A stretch of 64,000 bases of DNA from Umezawaea sp049997955 (GCA_049997955.1 JAEBDY010000004.1:1-64000), one strand, 5' to 3'; counted from the first letter of the stretch, positions 1 through 9,317 are shown. Made by a program: numbers and translations. The notes: a model not told the origin generated them from the letters alone.

Positions 1-335
1 GATAGCCTTGGGTTGCAACGGCTTCTCCTGCGCATCGTCTTCTGTGAGAGGAAAACGATCTTAGCGGTAGAGGCCGTTGCGCTTATTCTGGGCATTTTCG
101 GCCTGGAGCGTTCTACGCATAACGCTCATAGAGCATTGCTCGCTAATTACTATTAGCGACTCTGGCGATCCACTCTTTTGGCGGTATTGTCGCATCGGAT
201 TACTGCGGCAGTGCGATCCGGTTGTGTCGGTGGGGGCGGGGCACCGTGTCGTCCTTAGGGGAGAGCGGGCGGGCACGGCCGGTGTGCACCGACGCCCAGT
301 CGGGTGCACACCAACCGGGCCGATGGCGGCCCAGG
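1..335. other. Gene-poor, partly AT-rich stretch
   Basis: The first 200 bases are clearly poorer in GC than the rest of the window. The only short frame noted is a 22-codon minus-strand frame at 61-129 without a convincing ribosome binding site. An 8-bp inverted repeat (140-159) lies just upstream of that frame. No gene is claimed. Confidence 0.4.
140..159. promoter_or_regulatory. Perfect 8-bp inverted repeat, possible operator
   Basis: TCGCTAAT and ATTAGCGA are separated by TACT. The AT-rich setting and position in front of a short minus-strand frame would suit a promoter/operator. There is no further support. Confidence 0.3.
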
Positions 336-689
336 TCAGCTCAGTCGCGGCACCCTGGGCCCGGCCCGTCTGTGTGGTGGCCGGACCACCGGCGTGGCGA
401 CCAGAGCGACCCCTTGCCACGCCTCCCGGCCCGAGGCCGTCAGGGACCACCAGGCCGACGGGCGCGCGTACACCTGTGGACCGTCGTTGCGGCCGCTCGT
501 CGCGTGACCGGCGGCCTGCAGATCCCGCAACACGCGCCGCACGGACGTCTCGTTCAGCTCCGCTGACCGTGCCAGTTCGCGGGGCTGCCACGCGCGGTAC
601 GGCTGCTCAAGCCAGACCAGTGGCCTCAGCGTAGCGGCCTTCAACCAGCAATTGTCAGGACAGCGAGCACGCAGCGCCGTGTACAGCAA
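336..689 (-). CDS. Winged-helix DNA-binding protein
   Basis: A 117-residue protein with a winged helix-turn-helix in its middle: residues about 38-65 contain WQPRELARSAELNETSVRRV, followed by a recognition-helix and wing-like stretch (LRDLQAAGHATS, then VYARPSAWWSLTASGREAW). This is the layout of MarR/ROK-type or replication-associated winged helices in actinobacterial mobile elements. The start is uncertain: the longest frame opens with TTG and no clear Shine-Dalgarno sequence is visible. The upstream minus-strand gene (804-1163) could be an operon partner. A related winged-helix fragment occurs at 3073-3270. The DNA target is unknown. Confidence 0.55.
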   Translation of the reverse strand: MLYTALRARCPDNCWLKAATLRPLVWLEQPYRAWQPRELARSAELNETSVRRVLRDLQAAGHATSGRNDGPQVYARPSAWWSLTASGREAWQGVALVATPVVRPPHRRAGPRVPRLS

Positions 690-803
690 GCAGCTCGGCG
701 GTGCCCCCCACCACGCGCTTCACCGTACTGCCTCACCCACCGCGCCCGGAGCTGGCTGCGGCGCTGCGGGGCGTGTGCCTCTCTCGGGCGCCGCCTGGGT
801 AGG

Positions 804-1163
804 TCACTCTTCGATGCGTTGCAGTTCAGCCGCTCGGTAGTCGCCCGCGGAGGCCAGTCCGTCCACCAGACGGCGCCACCTTCGCGCCTGGTCGGGCGGC
901 ATGTTGTCGCGGGAGTGGATATCGGCCAGCCAGTCGGTGAGATGCCAGCACCGGTTGGCCAGGATGTGGTGGGCATCGTCGGCCAGTTGCTCGGCCCACA
1001 GCAGTCCGGTGGTGCGCTGCCAGTTCAGTGGGGCGCATCTGGCCAATTTCGCGAGCGCGTCGGCCCGGTTCGGCACCCACCCGGCGCAGGTCTGCCACGA
1101 GTGGAACTCCGATTCGGCTCTACCCGCCGGTCCCGGTCGGCGCCTATCGTGGGGTTGGGGCAC
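804..1163 (-). CDS. Hypothetical protein, possible partner of the winged-helix gene
   Basis: A protein of up to 119 residues, rich in Trp, Ala and Leu. From about residue 20 it has helical, soluble-protein-like composition (ALAKLARCAPLNWQRTTGLL, then LLWAEQLADDAHHILANRCW). The first 15-20 residues look non-native, so the true start may lie further in. It reads in the same direction as the winged-helix gene and ends about 115 bases before it. No family was recognised, and there are no membrane segments or signal peptide. Both genes look like accessory-element cargo. Confidence 0.45.
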   Translation of the reverse strand: MPQPHDRRRPGPAGRAESEFHSWQTCAGWVPNRADALAKLARCAPLNWQRTTGLLWAEQLADDAHHILANRCWHLTDWLADIHSRDNMPPDQARRWRRLVDGLASAGDYRAAELQRIEE

Positions 1164-1282
1164 CGAATCTGACCGACCGCTGTCTCTGGGTCCTCACCTG
1201 TCGCGTTCCCGCCGCTCGGTCCGCGCTCTGACGTCGAGCGTCATGGCCAGAATAATCCACCGTCCCTATTGGAGGATTTTCC

Positions 1283-1879
1283 GTGTTCCGCACTCGTTTA
1301 GGCAGGCTGGTCGCCGCCACCATCACGACCGCAGCCCTGTTCCTGCACACCGCTCCACCCGCCGGGGCCGCTCTCACCGTCCCCCAGATCGTGACCAACC
1401 TCCAGTTACTGACTGCGAAAAGCCAAGCCCTCCAACTCCCCGCGAGGTCAATCACCGTCATCAACGGACCTCTGATCGTCGTCGGCCTGGGCCCCTACCC
1501 GCAGATCATCTCCGGTTTCACCGAGATCATCACCATTACCGATACGTCCATCGCCCAATTGTCGGGCACCCCGCGCATCACCACCTCTGCCGACGCGACC
1601 GCTGTCGCCAACGCCTACCGCACGTACGCGACAGTCACACAGAACCTGCTCAACATCCTCATCACAAAGGCAGGTCTGTTCAATGCGATGCCGCTTATCG
1701 GCCAGCCCGTCACCGACGTTCTCCGGGCACTGAAGAGCAGAGTAGACGCTCTGACATTCCAGCTCGTCGACCTGGTCAGCCCTTCGGTCCAAAAGGCCCA
1801 GATCGTAGCGGACCACAATTCACTCAGCGGCGCTCTTGTCGCTGCGATCAATTCGTACGACGGGCTGACTGTCGGCTGA
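1283..1879 (+). CDS. Secreted HsbA/UVI-1-like protein (fungal-type family)
   Basis: A 198-residue protein with a Sec signal peptide (RLGRLVAATITTAALFLHTA, cleavage near residue 28, AGA-AL). The mature part is alpha-helical and free of cysteine: LTVPQIVTNLQLLTAKSQAL, then INGPLIVVGLGPYPQIISGF, a YRTYATVTQNLLNILITKAG block and a C-terminal SLSGALVAAINSYDGL. This pattern matches, from memory, the fungal hydrophobic-surface-binding-protein A / UVI-1 family. In fungi HsbA-type proteins coat hydrophobic surfaces. The GTG start has GGAGG 7 bases upstream. It is flanked by a winged-helix operon and a transposase remnant, so it sits in mobile surroundings. The family assignment cannot be verified here; a generic secreted helical protein is the alternative. 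Confidence 0.7.
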   Translation: MFRTRLGRLVAATITTAALFLHTAPPAGAALTVPQIVTNLQLLTAKSQALQLPARSITVINGPLIVVGLGPYPQIISGFTEIITITDTSIAQLSGTPRITTSADATAVANAYRTYATVTQNLLNILITKAGLFNAMPLIGQPVTDVLRALKSRVDALTFQLVDLVSPSVQKAQIVADHNSLSGALVAAINSYDGLTVG

Positions 1880-1975
1880 TCGAACAGGCCGTGCTACGCC
1901 ACATCGCGTTCTCGAGCGGCGGCGGTCGACCGGACGCTGATCCGAGACGCGGGGAAGTCCTCGTCGCGCTATGTT

Positions 1976-2400
1976 TCAGATGTGGCGTAGCCAGATGTTG
2001 ATGGCGGCGACATGGACGGTGACCAGGTAGCGGACGCGACTTTGTCGTACCGGGTGATCAAGATTCCGGATGGGCCAGCCTGTTCTGACCCCACCGATTC
2101 TACTGACCGACCGTGACCGGGCGTCGGATGTTGCGACTGTGGCCGCCGGCAGGGAATCGCTTCCGGTCGGTGGGAGGAGCGCTGGTTCGAACGCGTCGAC
2201 CGGCCGTTCGGCCTCGACCCGTACGACCCTGCTCCACACGTGGTTCCGACGGCACGCCGGGAAACCCGCGAGGAAGGCGAGGTCGTGCAGGTGGCTCCCC
2301 GGTAGCGCAGGCCGAAAAAACAACGGTTGGCCTTGTCGGTGCCAATCCGTACACGTTCGGCACTGATCACTCGCGGTTCGGGGCCTTTCGGGGACCGCTG
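1976..2400 (-). pseudogene. Degenerate transposase remnant (IS5-like C-terminus)
   Basis: On the minus strand, pieces in different frames read GILITRYDKVA and then VRYLVTVHVAAINIWLRHI before a stop near 1976. This is like the C-terminal end of IS5-type transposases (TRYDK..., final hydrophobic helix). Upstream, about 2250-2370, a further piece reads RVRIGTDKANRCFFGLRYRG. No continuous frame joins these parts. The extent is approximate. Confidence 0.45.
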
Positions 2401-2432
2401 CACGCCTGGTCGCTTGGCTATGCGCGAGGTCG

Positions 2433-2747
2433 TCACGCGGCTGGCGGCGTAGCGTCGCCGGTCGTGTCCGTCGGGCGGAACGGAGTGACGAGTGCGACCG
2501 CGGCGCCGAGCACGCTGAGCAGCAGCGCGCTGTACGCCCATCCGCGGCGGCCCATGATCGCGTTGTCGCACAGCATGCCCCGCCCGCCAGTGCCGTAATC
2601 GATCCGGGAAACCGAGGTGCCGCAGCTGGCCGAGGGGAAGCGCGGGTTTGGCTTGGTCGAGACGTCCGTGACCAGTCCGATCGCGCCGACGACGGCCAGC
2701 AGGCAGGCGGTGACGAGGAGGAGGACCATGCGCAGAGCGGACGACAC
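2433..2747 (-). CDS. Small two-helix membrane protein
   Basis: A 104-residue protein starting at GTG 2747, chosen because GGAGG lies about 7 bases upstream. One transmembrane helix covers residues about 7-25 (MVLLLVTACLLAVVGAIGL) and another about 70-90 (WAYSALLLSVLGAAVALVTP). Between them is an outside loop with two cysteines (SCGTSV, MLCDNA) that could form a disulfide. A protein of the same plan (two helices, short loop with two Cys) is encoded at 10648-10944, so the two may be distant paralogues of the island. Function unknown. Confidence 0.6.
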   Translation of the reverse strand: MSSALRMVLLLVTACLLAVVGAIGLVTDVSTKPNPRFPSASCGTSVSRIDYGTGGRGMLCDNAIMGRRGWAYSALLLSVLGAAVALVTPFRPTDTTGDATPPAA

Positions 2748-3072
2748 GATCGGCCTCCGAAGGTGGGGAAAGCCCTCATCCTGACGGGGGCGTGCGCCCC
2801 CGCGCACCGCGTTACTGCGGATCGTCGGGGTGGCACCCCGCGCACACGCTAGCGGGCGTGTTTATACGCCCCCGGCTCGTAGTGGCCGCCTCCTGGGCGT
2901 GCTGGGCGCCACGACGTCGCCGGGAACCCCCAGGTTGTCGGGCCTGGTGGTCTGCCTGGCCAGGCAGGTCTGCAGCGAGGTGTCGAGCGCGATCGCGACA
3001 CGGGCATGGCGTGGATGGCGGCCGGGTCACCGACTACGGATCGTGAACGGGACTTGACCCAAGGCCAGGTAG
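2748..3072. other. Intergenic stretch with a coding-looking fragment
   Basis: No intact gene is seen. On the minus strand a frame ending in TAA at 2862-2864 reads ...RVAIALDTSLQTCLARQTTR... for about 45 codons, with an apparent frame break upstream. It looks like the 3' end of an unidentified broken gene. Confidence 0.35.
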
Positions 3073-3270
3073 TTAAGGATTTCCGTTCTCCTGCAAGGGT
3101 GTGGGTGACCACGTTGTTGCGGCGTAGAGACCAGGGCCCCTCTTGTGGATGAGTCCACTGTCGGCCCATCGGGAGAGCTGTCTGTACATGGTGTCGAGGG
3201 TGATGTCGCCGAAGTGGACCGCGATGTCACGGGGTCGCCAGAGACGGGTGGAATCTTCCTGGTTTCCGCA
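3073..3270 (-). pseudogene. Winged-helix C-terminal fragment
   Basis: A minus-strand frame without a start codon (in-frame TGA just upstream) ends at TAA 3073-3075 and reads TRLWRPRDIAVHFGDITLDT, then MYRQLSRWADSGLIHKRGPG LYAA. This is a typical winged-helix domain with its final wing. The 5' part of the gene is missing. It is similar in type to the intact gene at 336-689. Confidence 0.55.
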
Positions 3271-3613
3271 TCAACGTCATCAGCGAGCCGCCGCCCGAGA
3301 CTTGTTCCCCGAAGAATTCCAGAGGTTCGCAGGCACGAGCTTCCTGGGCTTCCTGTTCTCCGTCCTGCAGGGCGGCTAGCCGCCCTGAGCAGCCCCCTCA
3401 GCCACCGCAATCCAGCCCGGAATCCGCAACAGTCCCGCAAGACTCCCCAGAATCCGCGGCCTCTCCTGGAACGGACAAATGTCCTGTCCGGGGACAATGG
3501 TCCACGACCAAGTATCACCATGCCGCCTTACCCGCATGGACGACATTTTCGGCAAGCATAGGACCGCCGAGTCGGCGCTAACCTGATCGCGAGGCGGCAC
3601 CGGTATCCGCGAC
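3271..3613. other. Intergenic stretch, nothing convincing
   Basis: Several open frames cross this region on both strands, but none has a start with a ribosome binding site, a recognisable domain or consistent actinobacterial codon use. Confidence 0.4.
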
Positions 3614-4066
3614 CTATGACCGGAGAAAATCCAGACCCTCCGAGGGGAATTTTTCGCCCTGCCAAGACTTGAAGTAGAAATCAACTGATTCGCATTGTGT
3701 CAGAAAATTCTCGACTGCCACTCGAACTGCTGAAATATATGCATCTATCCCAACTCTCGCCATCCACACCACCACCCCTCCGTCCCACCAAGTCTCTTCA
3801 TCTCGAAGATCCGGAAATTCCACTATTTGCACAAGAATATCTCCGTGGACGACACCGGAAAAGAATATACGAGTCCCCCCGGGCTCTCCTGAGAAAGTGG
3901 CAAAAGTTGCACTGGCACCCAACTTGAGGTCGACCGCGGATTGAACAAGTGACTCCACGCCGCCACCCATATAAGTAGCGTGAACGCGGACCTTTATTTC
4001 ATCATAAATCCAGTCAAGATCAGCCGACCCCGGGCCGGAAATCGACCATTTCAATGTAAGTCCCAC
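3614..4066 (-). CDS. Low-GC hypothetical protein, immunity-like
   Basis: A 150-residue protein in an AT-enriched patch. It has alternating beta-like segments (DEIKVRVHATYMGGGVESLV, GTRIFFSGVVHGDILVQIVE) and a helical C-terminus (IDAYISAVRVAVENFLTQ). Size and composition resemble the small immunity-type proteins (WapI/DUF6228-like) of actinomycetes, but no family is secure. Start GTG 4066 is taken because AAGGAG lies 11 bases upstream. An ATG at 4076 sits directly behind the same AAGGAG, in another frame, and reads MAYGGTYIEMVDFRPGVG then stop. The original gene may therefore have started there and suffered a frameshift near 4015-4035. It is followed by an integrase-rich region. Confidence 0.5.
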   Translation of the reverse strand: MGLTLKWSISGPGSADLDWIYDEIKVRVHATYMGGGVESLVQSAVDLKLGASATFATFSGEPGGTRIFFSGVVHGDILVQIVEFPDLRDEETWWDGGVVVWMARVGIDAYISAVRVAVENFLTQCESVDFYFKSWQGEKFPSEGLDFLRS

Positions 4067-4393
4067 CGTAGGCCATCTCCTTGCAGGACACGCGGTCCGG
4101 ATTGACCCATCCGGGTTCAGGATCACTCCGAGCTTCTGCTCGCCGTTTGATCGATAGAGTACCTAAAGCCTTCGTGTGAACTGCGCCATCACGCGGTGGG
4201 TCCGGAGGCATCCGGCGGGGCGTTGGCCGAGCGAGGGACACCATTCTCGTCCGCCGCACCCCCGTTCCAGCGCCTCCCGCTCTTGCCCGATCGACGACAC
4301 CTCGACCGCTGGCCGCCTGTTCTCGCCATAAAGCCGACCCTGCGACGTGACAGGACGACTAGCGAAGCAGGGCACAGGTTGGCGCCCTCGCAG
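4067..4393. other. Intergenic stretch between two low-GC genes
   Basis: No gene with a start signal is visible. The low-GC character is patchy. Overlapping minus-strand frames show no domain. Confidence 0.4.
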
Positions 4394-4951
4394 CTATCGA
4401 TCCCTCGATGCCGCACTATCGTTAGCTTGAGACTTCAAAAATTTTTCATATCGCAAAAATTGACTTTTCCCTTTTTCGCGTACGGCACCTTCTCGATAGA
4501 GACGCTCTATCAATGGATGAGCAAGCAAGTCAACGGAAACCTCCGTGATTACATCGATCGTGTCTCGAAGAAATATTGCAGATGTGCGCATCATTTCCAC
4601 ATAAGAACACTCGGCCGCGCCTGAGAAATAGTTCGATTGCACGGATAGAGTGTCTTGCAGAAGTTCGAAGCCGATCTCGTCCGGACTTCCAGGGAAGGTC
4701 ACCGTTGACAACTTGGAAACAACCACTTCATTGAGAGTGAAGCGAAGAGAAAGTGCAAGGTCAAGCACTGGAACTCGCGGCTTGTCCAAAATGAGGTGGC
4801 CAATACGAAAAATCACGTCGCTTTCGAAGTGGCGTTCTCTCATGGACCAGTCGGGGATAGTTTCGATACCACGGACAGGGAAATTGAGGCCCAGGCCTTC
4901 TACGGAGCTTTTGTCGGATGAAAACTCACTCGTCAAAGTAATAGGGCCCAT
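4394..4951 (-). CDS. Low-GC hypothetical protein, immunity-like
   Basis: A 185-residue protein starting at ATG 4951, with GAGGAAG about 5 bases upstream. Codon use is markedly less GC-rich than in neighbouring genes. Central segments RVPVLDLALSLRFTLNEVVV and DEIGFELLQDTLSVQSNYFS look like a soluble alpha/beta fold; the C-terminus is Lys/Arg-rich (REKGKSQFLRYEKFLKSQ). No signal peptide, membrane helix or known motif is seen. Position, size and base composition, next to a similar low-GC gene and an integrase, suggest recently acquired cargo such as an immunity protein. No toxin gene is visible next to it. Confidence 0.5.
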   Translation of the reverse strand: MGPITLTSEFSSDKSSVEGLGLNFPVRGIETIPDWSMRERHFESDVIFRIGHLILDKPRVPVLDLALSLRFTLNEVVVSKLSTVTFPGSPDEIGFELLQDTLSVQSNYFSGAAECSYVEMMRTSAIFLRDTIDVITEVSVDLLAHPLIERLYREGAVREKGKSQFLRYEKFLKSQANDSAASRDR

Positions 4952-5096
4952 TTTACTTCCTCGGTCGGTGGTACTCGGAATGGTACTGCCGCAGTTCACC
5001 CGGTCCCACGGCCTTGGACGGCGAACACGATGCTGGTGAACATCTGAGGTTGACCACCGGCCCACGGGCGTCGGGTAGCGATACCGGCGGCTCTGC

Positions 5097-6722
5097 TCAG
5101 AGGGCTGTGGCCGCCCACTGTCGACGCAGAACAGCCACGAGATCGACGACTCGGGGGTGCAGGTCGCTGCGGTTGGCCAAAGCCAGGATCCTGTGGGCGG
5201 TCGTGGCCGACAGCGCCGATGACGACATCACCTGCTGCAGCTGCTGTAGGCCGTGCAACTGCTCCACCGGGTCCTCGTGTGCGAGACCGGTGTCCAGGAT
5301 ACGAAGTGCGTCGGTCTCGCTGAACCGTTCGTGAGCCGGCACCCGATCCAGGTGCCGCTGCGCACGAGCCTGCAACAGGGTTTTCTCGACGATGTCGACC
5401 GCGGAACGGTCGGGGTGTCGGGCGGCTTGGTTGTAGACGCGTTGGGTGGTGTCGACCGAGGCGTGTCCGACGTCGGCCTGGACGTGGGTCATGTCGGCGC
5501 CGCCTTCGGCGGCGGCGGTGACGTAGAAGTGCCGCAGGACGTGCGGCCCGAACCGGTTGGCGACATCGGCCAGTGCGGGACCCGCGGCGGCCGCGATCCG
5601 GCGCAGCAACGCCCACACGTCACCGGGATCCAGATCGCCGCCGTCGCGGGTGGCGATCAACGGACTGTCGTGCGAGGAGAGATGCCCCGGCAGGGCGGGC
5701 ACCGCGGTCGAGGCCCATCGGTCTCGTTCGGTCAGGTATGTCTGCACCGCGTCGCCCGCCAAGCGTGACAGGTACACCACCCGGAGCTTGTCGCCCTTGC
5801 CCGTCACCCGCAGCGCGTGGCGGCCCCGAGTGAGGTGCAGGTGACCGCGGCGCAGCCCGGTCAACTCCGAGACTCGCAGACCCAGGGTGAACAGCGCGAC
5901 GATCGCGACCGACCGCGCCGCCATCAGCGGGCTGACCCCGCGTCGTGGCCGTGCTGCGGTCTGCAGCAGCAGGTCGACCTGGTCGGCGGTGAGCACCACG
6001 GTCGCGGAGGTGTCGCGGTGGGCGTGCAGACCCAGCCCGGATCGGTCGAAGCGGGTCGGGTCGATGTCGGTGGCGCCGTGCTCGGCCAGGAAACCGTAGA
6101 GTTTGCCGACCACCGCCAACCGGTGCGCGCGGGTGGTCTTGGGCATCCCCGCGGCCACGAGGTCCAACTGCCACCGTTTGACATCGGCGGCCACGACGGT
6201 CAGCGGATGCAGCCGCTGCCGATCACACCACCGAAGCCACGCCAGGTCCCGGTACTTGCCTTGTCTGATCGGCGGAGCGGGCCGCGTCGCCGGCTGGACG
6301 AGCACGGTCGGGGCAGGCGATGCGAGATCGTGCAGCCATCGGCGATCCAGACCGAGAGCGTCCCCATAGGACAGTCGGGTGGTCGCGGCACTGTAGCCCA
6401 GCAGCCAGTCACGCATCATCGCCTCCAGCAAGGCGACATCCTCGTCGGACAGGGAATCGGGACCTGGCCGCCGGGGAGAGCGTGACGGCCGCGCGAGGAC
6501 ATCACGGACCGCGGACAACGACTCGACGCCATCGGACACCTCGATAACACTAGCGCCCGGTGCGATGCGACGTGCCGATCCAGCAGCGGCGGGCGCGTCG
6601 ACACCACGCCCGACTGTTCCGTCCGCTGCGTCGACGACACCAAGGTGGTCCAAGACGCGCCACCATCGCGTGCTGGCCGCGTTAACTCCTCTCGTCTTCT
6701 CCTGTTGCTCCGCCCCGCCCAC
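5097..6722 (-). CDS. Tyrosine recombinase / phage-type integrase
   Basis: A 541-residue site-specific recombinase. A SAM-like core-binding domain lies at about 165-235 (RDLAWLRWCDRQRLHPLTVV... KLYGFLAEHGATDI). The catalytic domain follows with the expected residues: Arg in LGLRVSELTGLRRG, a Lys in RVTGKGDKLRVV, His-x-x-Arg in HVLRHFYV, His in VGHASVDTTQ and the nucleophilic Tyr in RVYNQAARH. About 80 residues follow the Tyr block. The first 60-90 residues are Ala/Arg-rich and may not be translated, so the start is uncertain. The 5' end overlaps the end of the Sel1-repeat pseudogene by about 40 bases. It is the likely integrase of an integrative element, but no tRNA attachment site was recognised nearby. 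Confidence 0.8.
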   Translation of the reverse strand: MGGAEQQEKTRGVNAASTRWWRVLDHLGVVDAADGTVGRGVDAPAAAGSARRIAPGASVIEVSDGVESLSAVRDVLARPSRSPRRPGPDSLSDEDVALLEAMMRDWLLGYSAATTRLSYGDALGLDRRWLHDLASPAPTVLVQPATRPAPPIRQGKYRDLAWLRWCDRQRLHPLTVVAADVKRWQLDLVAAGMPKTTRAHRLAVVGKLYGFLAEHGATDIDPTRFDRSGLGLHAHRDTSATVVLTADQVDLLLQTAARPRRGVSPLMAARSVAIVALFTLGLRVSELTGLRRGHLHLTRGRHALRVTGKGDKLRVVYLSRLAGDAVQTYLTERDRWASTAVPALPGHLSSHDSPLIATRDGGDLDPGDVWALLRRIAAAAGPALADVANRFGPHVLRHFYVTAAAEGGADMTHVQADVGHASVDTTQRVYNQAARHPDRSAVDIVEKTLLQARAQRHLDRVPAHERFSETDALRILDTGLAHEDPVEQLHGLQQLQQVMSSSALSATTAHRILALANRSDLHPRVVDLVAVLRRQWAATAL

Positions 6723-8855
6723 GGAGCAGGATCGCGAGGTTGGTCATCGCGCCGGGGTGGTCGTGGTCGGCCGCTTTGCGGTGCCAGCTTTCGGCTTCGG
6801 CCTTGGCACCCTGCTTGGTCAGCAGGATTCCGAGGTTGTGCATCGCGGTGGTGTTCCCGTGATCGGCCGCCGTGCGCCACCAACGATCGGCCTCCACGAT
6901 CTCGCCTCGCTCGGCCAGAAAAGTTCCGAGGTTGGTCATCGCACTGATATTGCCCTTGGCGACGGCGTACGCAGCCAGCGTTCCGCCTCCACGACCTCGT
7001 CTCGCTCGACCAGCAGAGCCCTGAGGTTGATCATCGCGTCGGTATTGCCGTGCTTGACGGCGGTACGCAGCCAGCGTTCGCCTTCCACGACCTCGCCTCG
7101 CTCGGCCAGCGAAGCCCCGAGGTTGATCATCGCGTCGGTATTGTCATGACCGGCGGCGGTCCGCCACCAGCGTTCGGCGTCGATCTTCTCGTCTCGCTCG
7201 CGCAGCACGACCCCGAGATTGGTCATCGCGGTCGTGTCCCCGTGCTCATCGCCAGCCAAGGTGTGAAACGCGCGCTCGGCGATAGCGGTGTTCTTCTGCC
7301 TGTACGCGGCCACACCGATGGAGAACAGCTGGTCGGAGGTCGCCGTGGTGATCAGCGCTTCCCAGGTGGCGTCCGGGACCGCGGCGCCATCCAACGGTGA
7401 GCCGCCGCGTTGGGCGTGGTCGAGCAGGTAGTCCGAGGCCAGGTAGGTGCGGTGCTCCTGGGGCAGCAGACACGAACTGGCGCCCAGCACCTGCATACAA
7501 GCCCAGCTCACCGCGTCCTGCGCCGACGGTAGGTCGGGGCGGTGCCGCCACGCAGGGGGCAGGTAGTGCGGTTGCAGACCGGCCATCAGTTGGAGAGGGA
7601 CAGGGGAGTCGATGCCGCCGCGGCGGCAGTCGACCGCGGCGCTGATCAACGTCTGTCCGGCGTAAAATAGGAGGCCGTCGCCGACCGACCAGCGGCGCAG
7701 CATCGCCACCCCCGCCGCCAGATACTCGGCGAACCCCTCCTGTGCCCGCAGGGCCTGCGCGATACGCGGATCCTCCTCCGACCGTTGGACGGCGCCGGCG
7801 TGTTCACCGTCCGACAGGGTCTGCCGCATGGTGATCCTGCGCGGTCCCTGGAGTTGCTCGAGCACCTGCACCCCGGCGTGGTCGACCACATCGGAGATCA
7901 TGGCCGTCCCGGACGCGGTGCGACGGCTGGCGGTGGCGTGGTCGTAGGGGCGAGCACCTCATCGCGCATGGTGGCCACCACCGACACCCGTCTCTGCCCG
8001 GCCGGGCAGAGACGGTGCAGCATCGCGAGGTCGAAGCCGTCCGGGCCGAGGAACCGCTCCAGATCGTCGAGCCACACCACCAGCGGCCCGGTGTCGAGCA
8101 CACCGGCTTGCACCAATTCGCGCAGGGCGCGCCCGTCACGGGGCACCAGCAACGGGGTGTCCCCGCGGACCATGCGGACCGCGTGCAACGCGGCACGGGT
8201 CTTGCCCGCCGCGGCCCGCCCGTGCAGCAGCACCATCCCCCGACGCCGATCACCTCGCACAGGCCGGGGTCGAGATCACGGTCGACGTAGGGCGGTTGGT
8301 AGGTACAGGTGCCGATGACGATGGCGGGCTTGACCCGCAACGCGATCAACCCACCTGCGACACCGTCGGCAACCGATCCTCGATCAGGTACAGCGCTCGC
8401 CCCACCAGCCCCACCTCGTCAGGTGCCGCCGAGTCGGCCGCCGCGGGAGCAGGGGGAGCTGGGTGGAAGTGGATGCCGCCGCTGACGTCGCGCGCCTGTA
8501 CCGCTTGGCCGCGGGCATCGCCGGCGATGGTGTTGTGCACCGAGGACGCCGGTGCTGATCGAGGTGCGTCGGTCGTATCCGATTCGAGCACCTCGGCCAC
8601 CGGTCCGCCACGCTGCCGCAGGGCCCATGCCAGCACCAGGCCGGCGAGGGTGAGCAGAGCGGCGAGCCAGCTCAGCGTCTCCAGCACGTCACGAACGGTG
8701 CCATCCCAATACGGCAGCCACCACACCGCCAGCACGCCGGCTACTGCCAGCCCGCCGAGCACGAGCAGCAGCCGCCACGACCCGACCGGCCACCAACGAC
8801 CTCGCGCCACCATCGGCCGATCATCCTCGCCCACCCGCCCTGCTCGGCTCGTCAC
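6682..8855 (-). pseudogene. Membrane-anchored STAND-like ATPase with Sel1 repeats, four frame breaks
   Basis: Read in order on the minus strand: two transmembrane helices (SWRLLLVLGGLAVAGVLAVW; WLAALLTLAGLVLAW), the beta-type motif GDARGQAVQARDVSGG, a PPYVDRDLDPGL block, a P-loop (HGRAAAGKTRAA) with Walker B-like VVWLDDLERFL, a helical linker, then Sel1/TPR repeats such as AMINLGASLAERGEVVEGER. In relatives these parts form one protein, as far as I recall. Here the frame breaks near 8347, 8236 (in a G run), 7900 (apparent ATGA overlap) and 6960 (one base missing in CGTACGCCG). Proteins of this kind are thought to act as STAND-type sensors. Either the gene is dead or the assembly has indels; separate short genes are the less likely reading. 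Confidence 0.7.
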
Positions 8856-9317
8856 CGACGCTGTTCCCCCGTTCGGATCAATGGCTGGGTTCCCGGACGG
8901 GCTTATGCGGGCGCGACAACGGGCATGCGATGACCCGGCCCGCAGCCGATGTCAACCGGTGGTCGTGATCGATCGCGACCTGGCGCGGTCGTTGCGCGCA
9001 GGCGGGTTGCTCAACGGCTGACCACGCCACCATCGCGGCCCGGAGGCGGTGCCCGCCACGGGGGTTGAGTGCGGAGGTACCCGCCGTGGATCTCGACCCG
9101 CTCACCGCCACGGTCGAGGCGTTCAGCGGACCGGCCAGTCGTGGTGGGTAAGCATCGCCTCGACGATGTCGAGCACGTCGGCGCCGGACCTGCCGTTGGC
9201 AGCCCCCATGCCGGCCCGTTCCTCCACCAGCAGCCCAGCTGGCGTCACGGAGTGGACGTCCCTTCTCTGAACCGGTTTGTAGCTGATCGCCGACCGGCCA
9301 CATGCAACCATCTTGTG
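8856..9317. other. Intergenic stretch with a short coding remnant
   Basis: Only a remnant at about 9062-9151 looks coding (plus strand, VDLDPLTATVEAFSGP then stop). It is a diverged copy of the segment at 10257-10327. The rest holds shadow frames. Confidence 0.4.
9062..9131 (+). repeat. Diverged repeat, left copy
   Basis: About 70 bases resembling 10257-10327; the translations VDLDPLTATVEAFSGP and ADLHQLAAALEAFNGP align. The pair flanks the TIGR02391 gene in direct orientation. Confidence 0.5.

Noticed and set aside
8296..9021. Plus-strand frame of 241 codons opposite the STAND gene
   Set aside because: Ser/Arg/Thr-rich antisense composition; the minus strand carries recognisable helices and motifs.
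5097..9317. tRNA attachment site beside the integrase
   Set aside because: No cloverleaf or tRNA 3' end could be recognised; att sites remain undefined.
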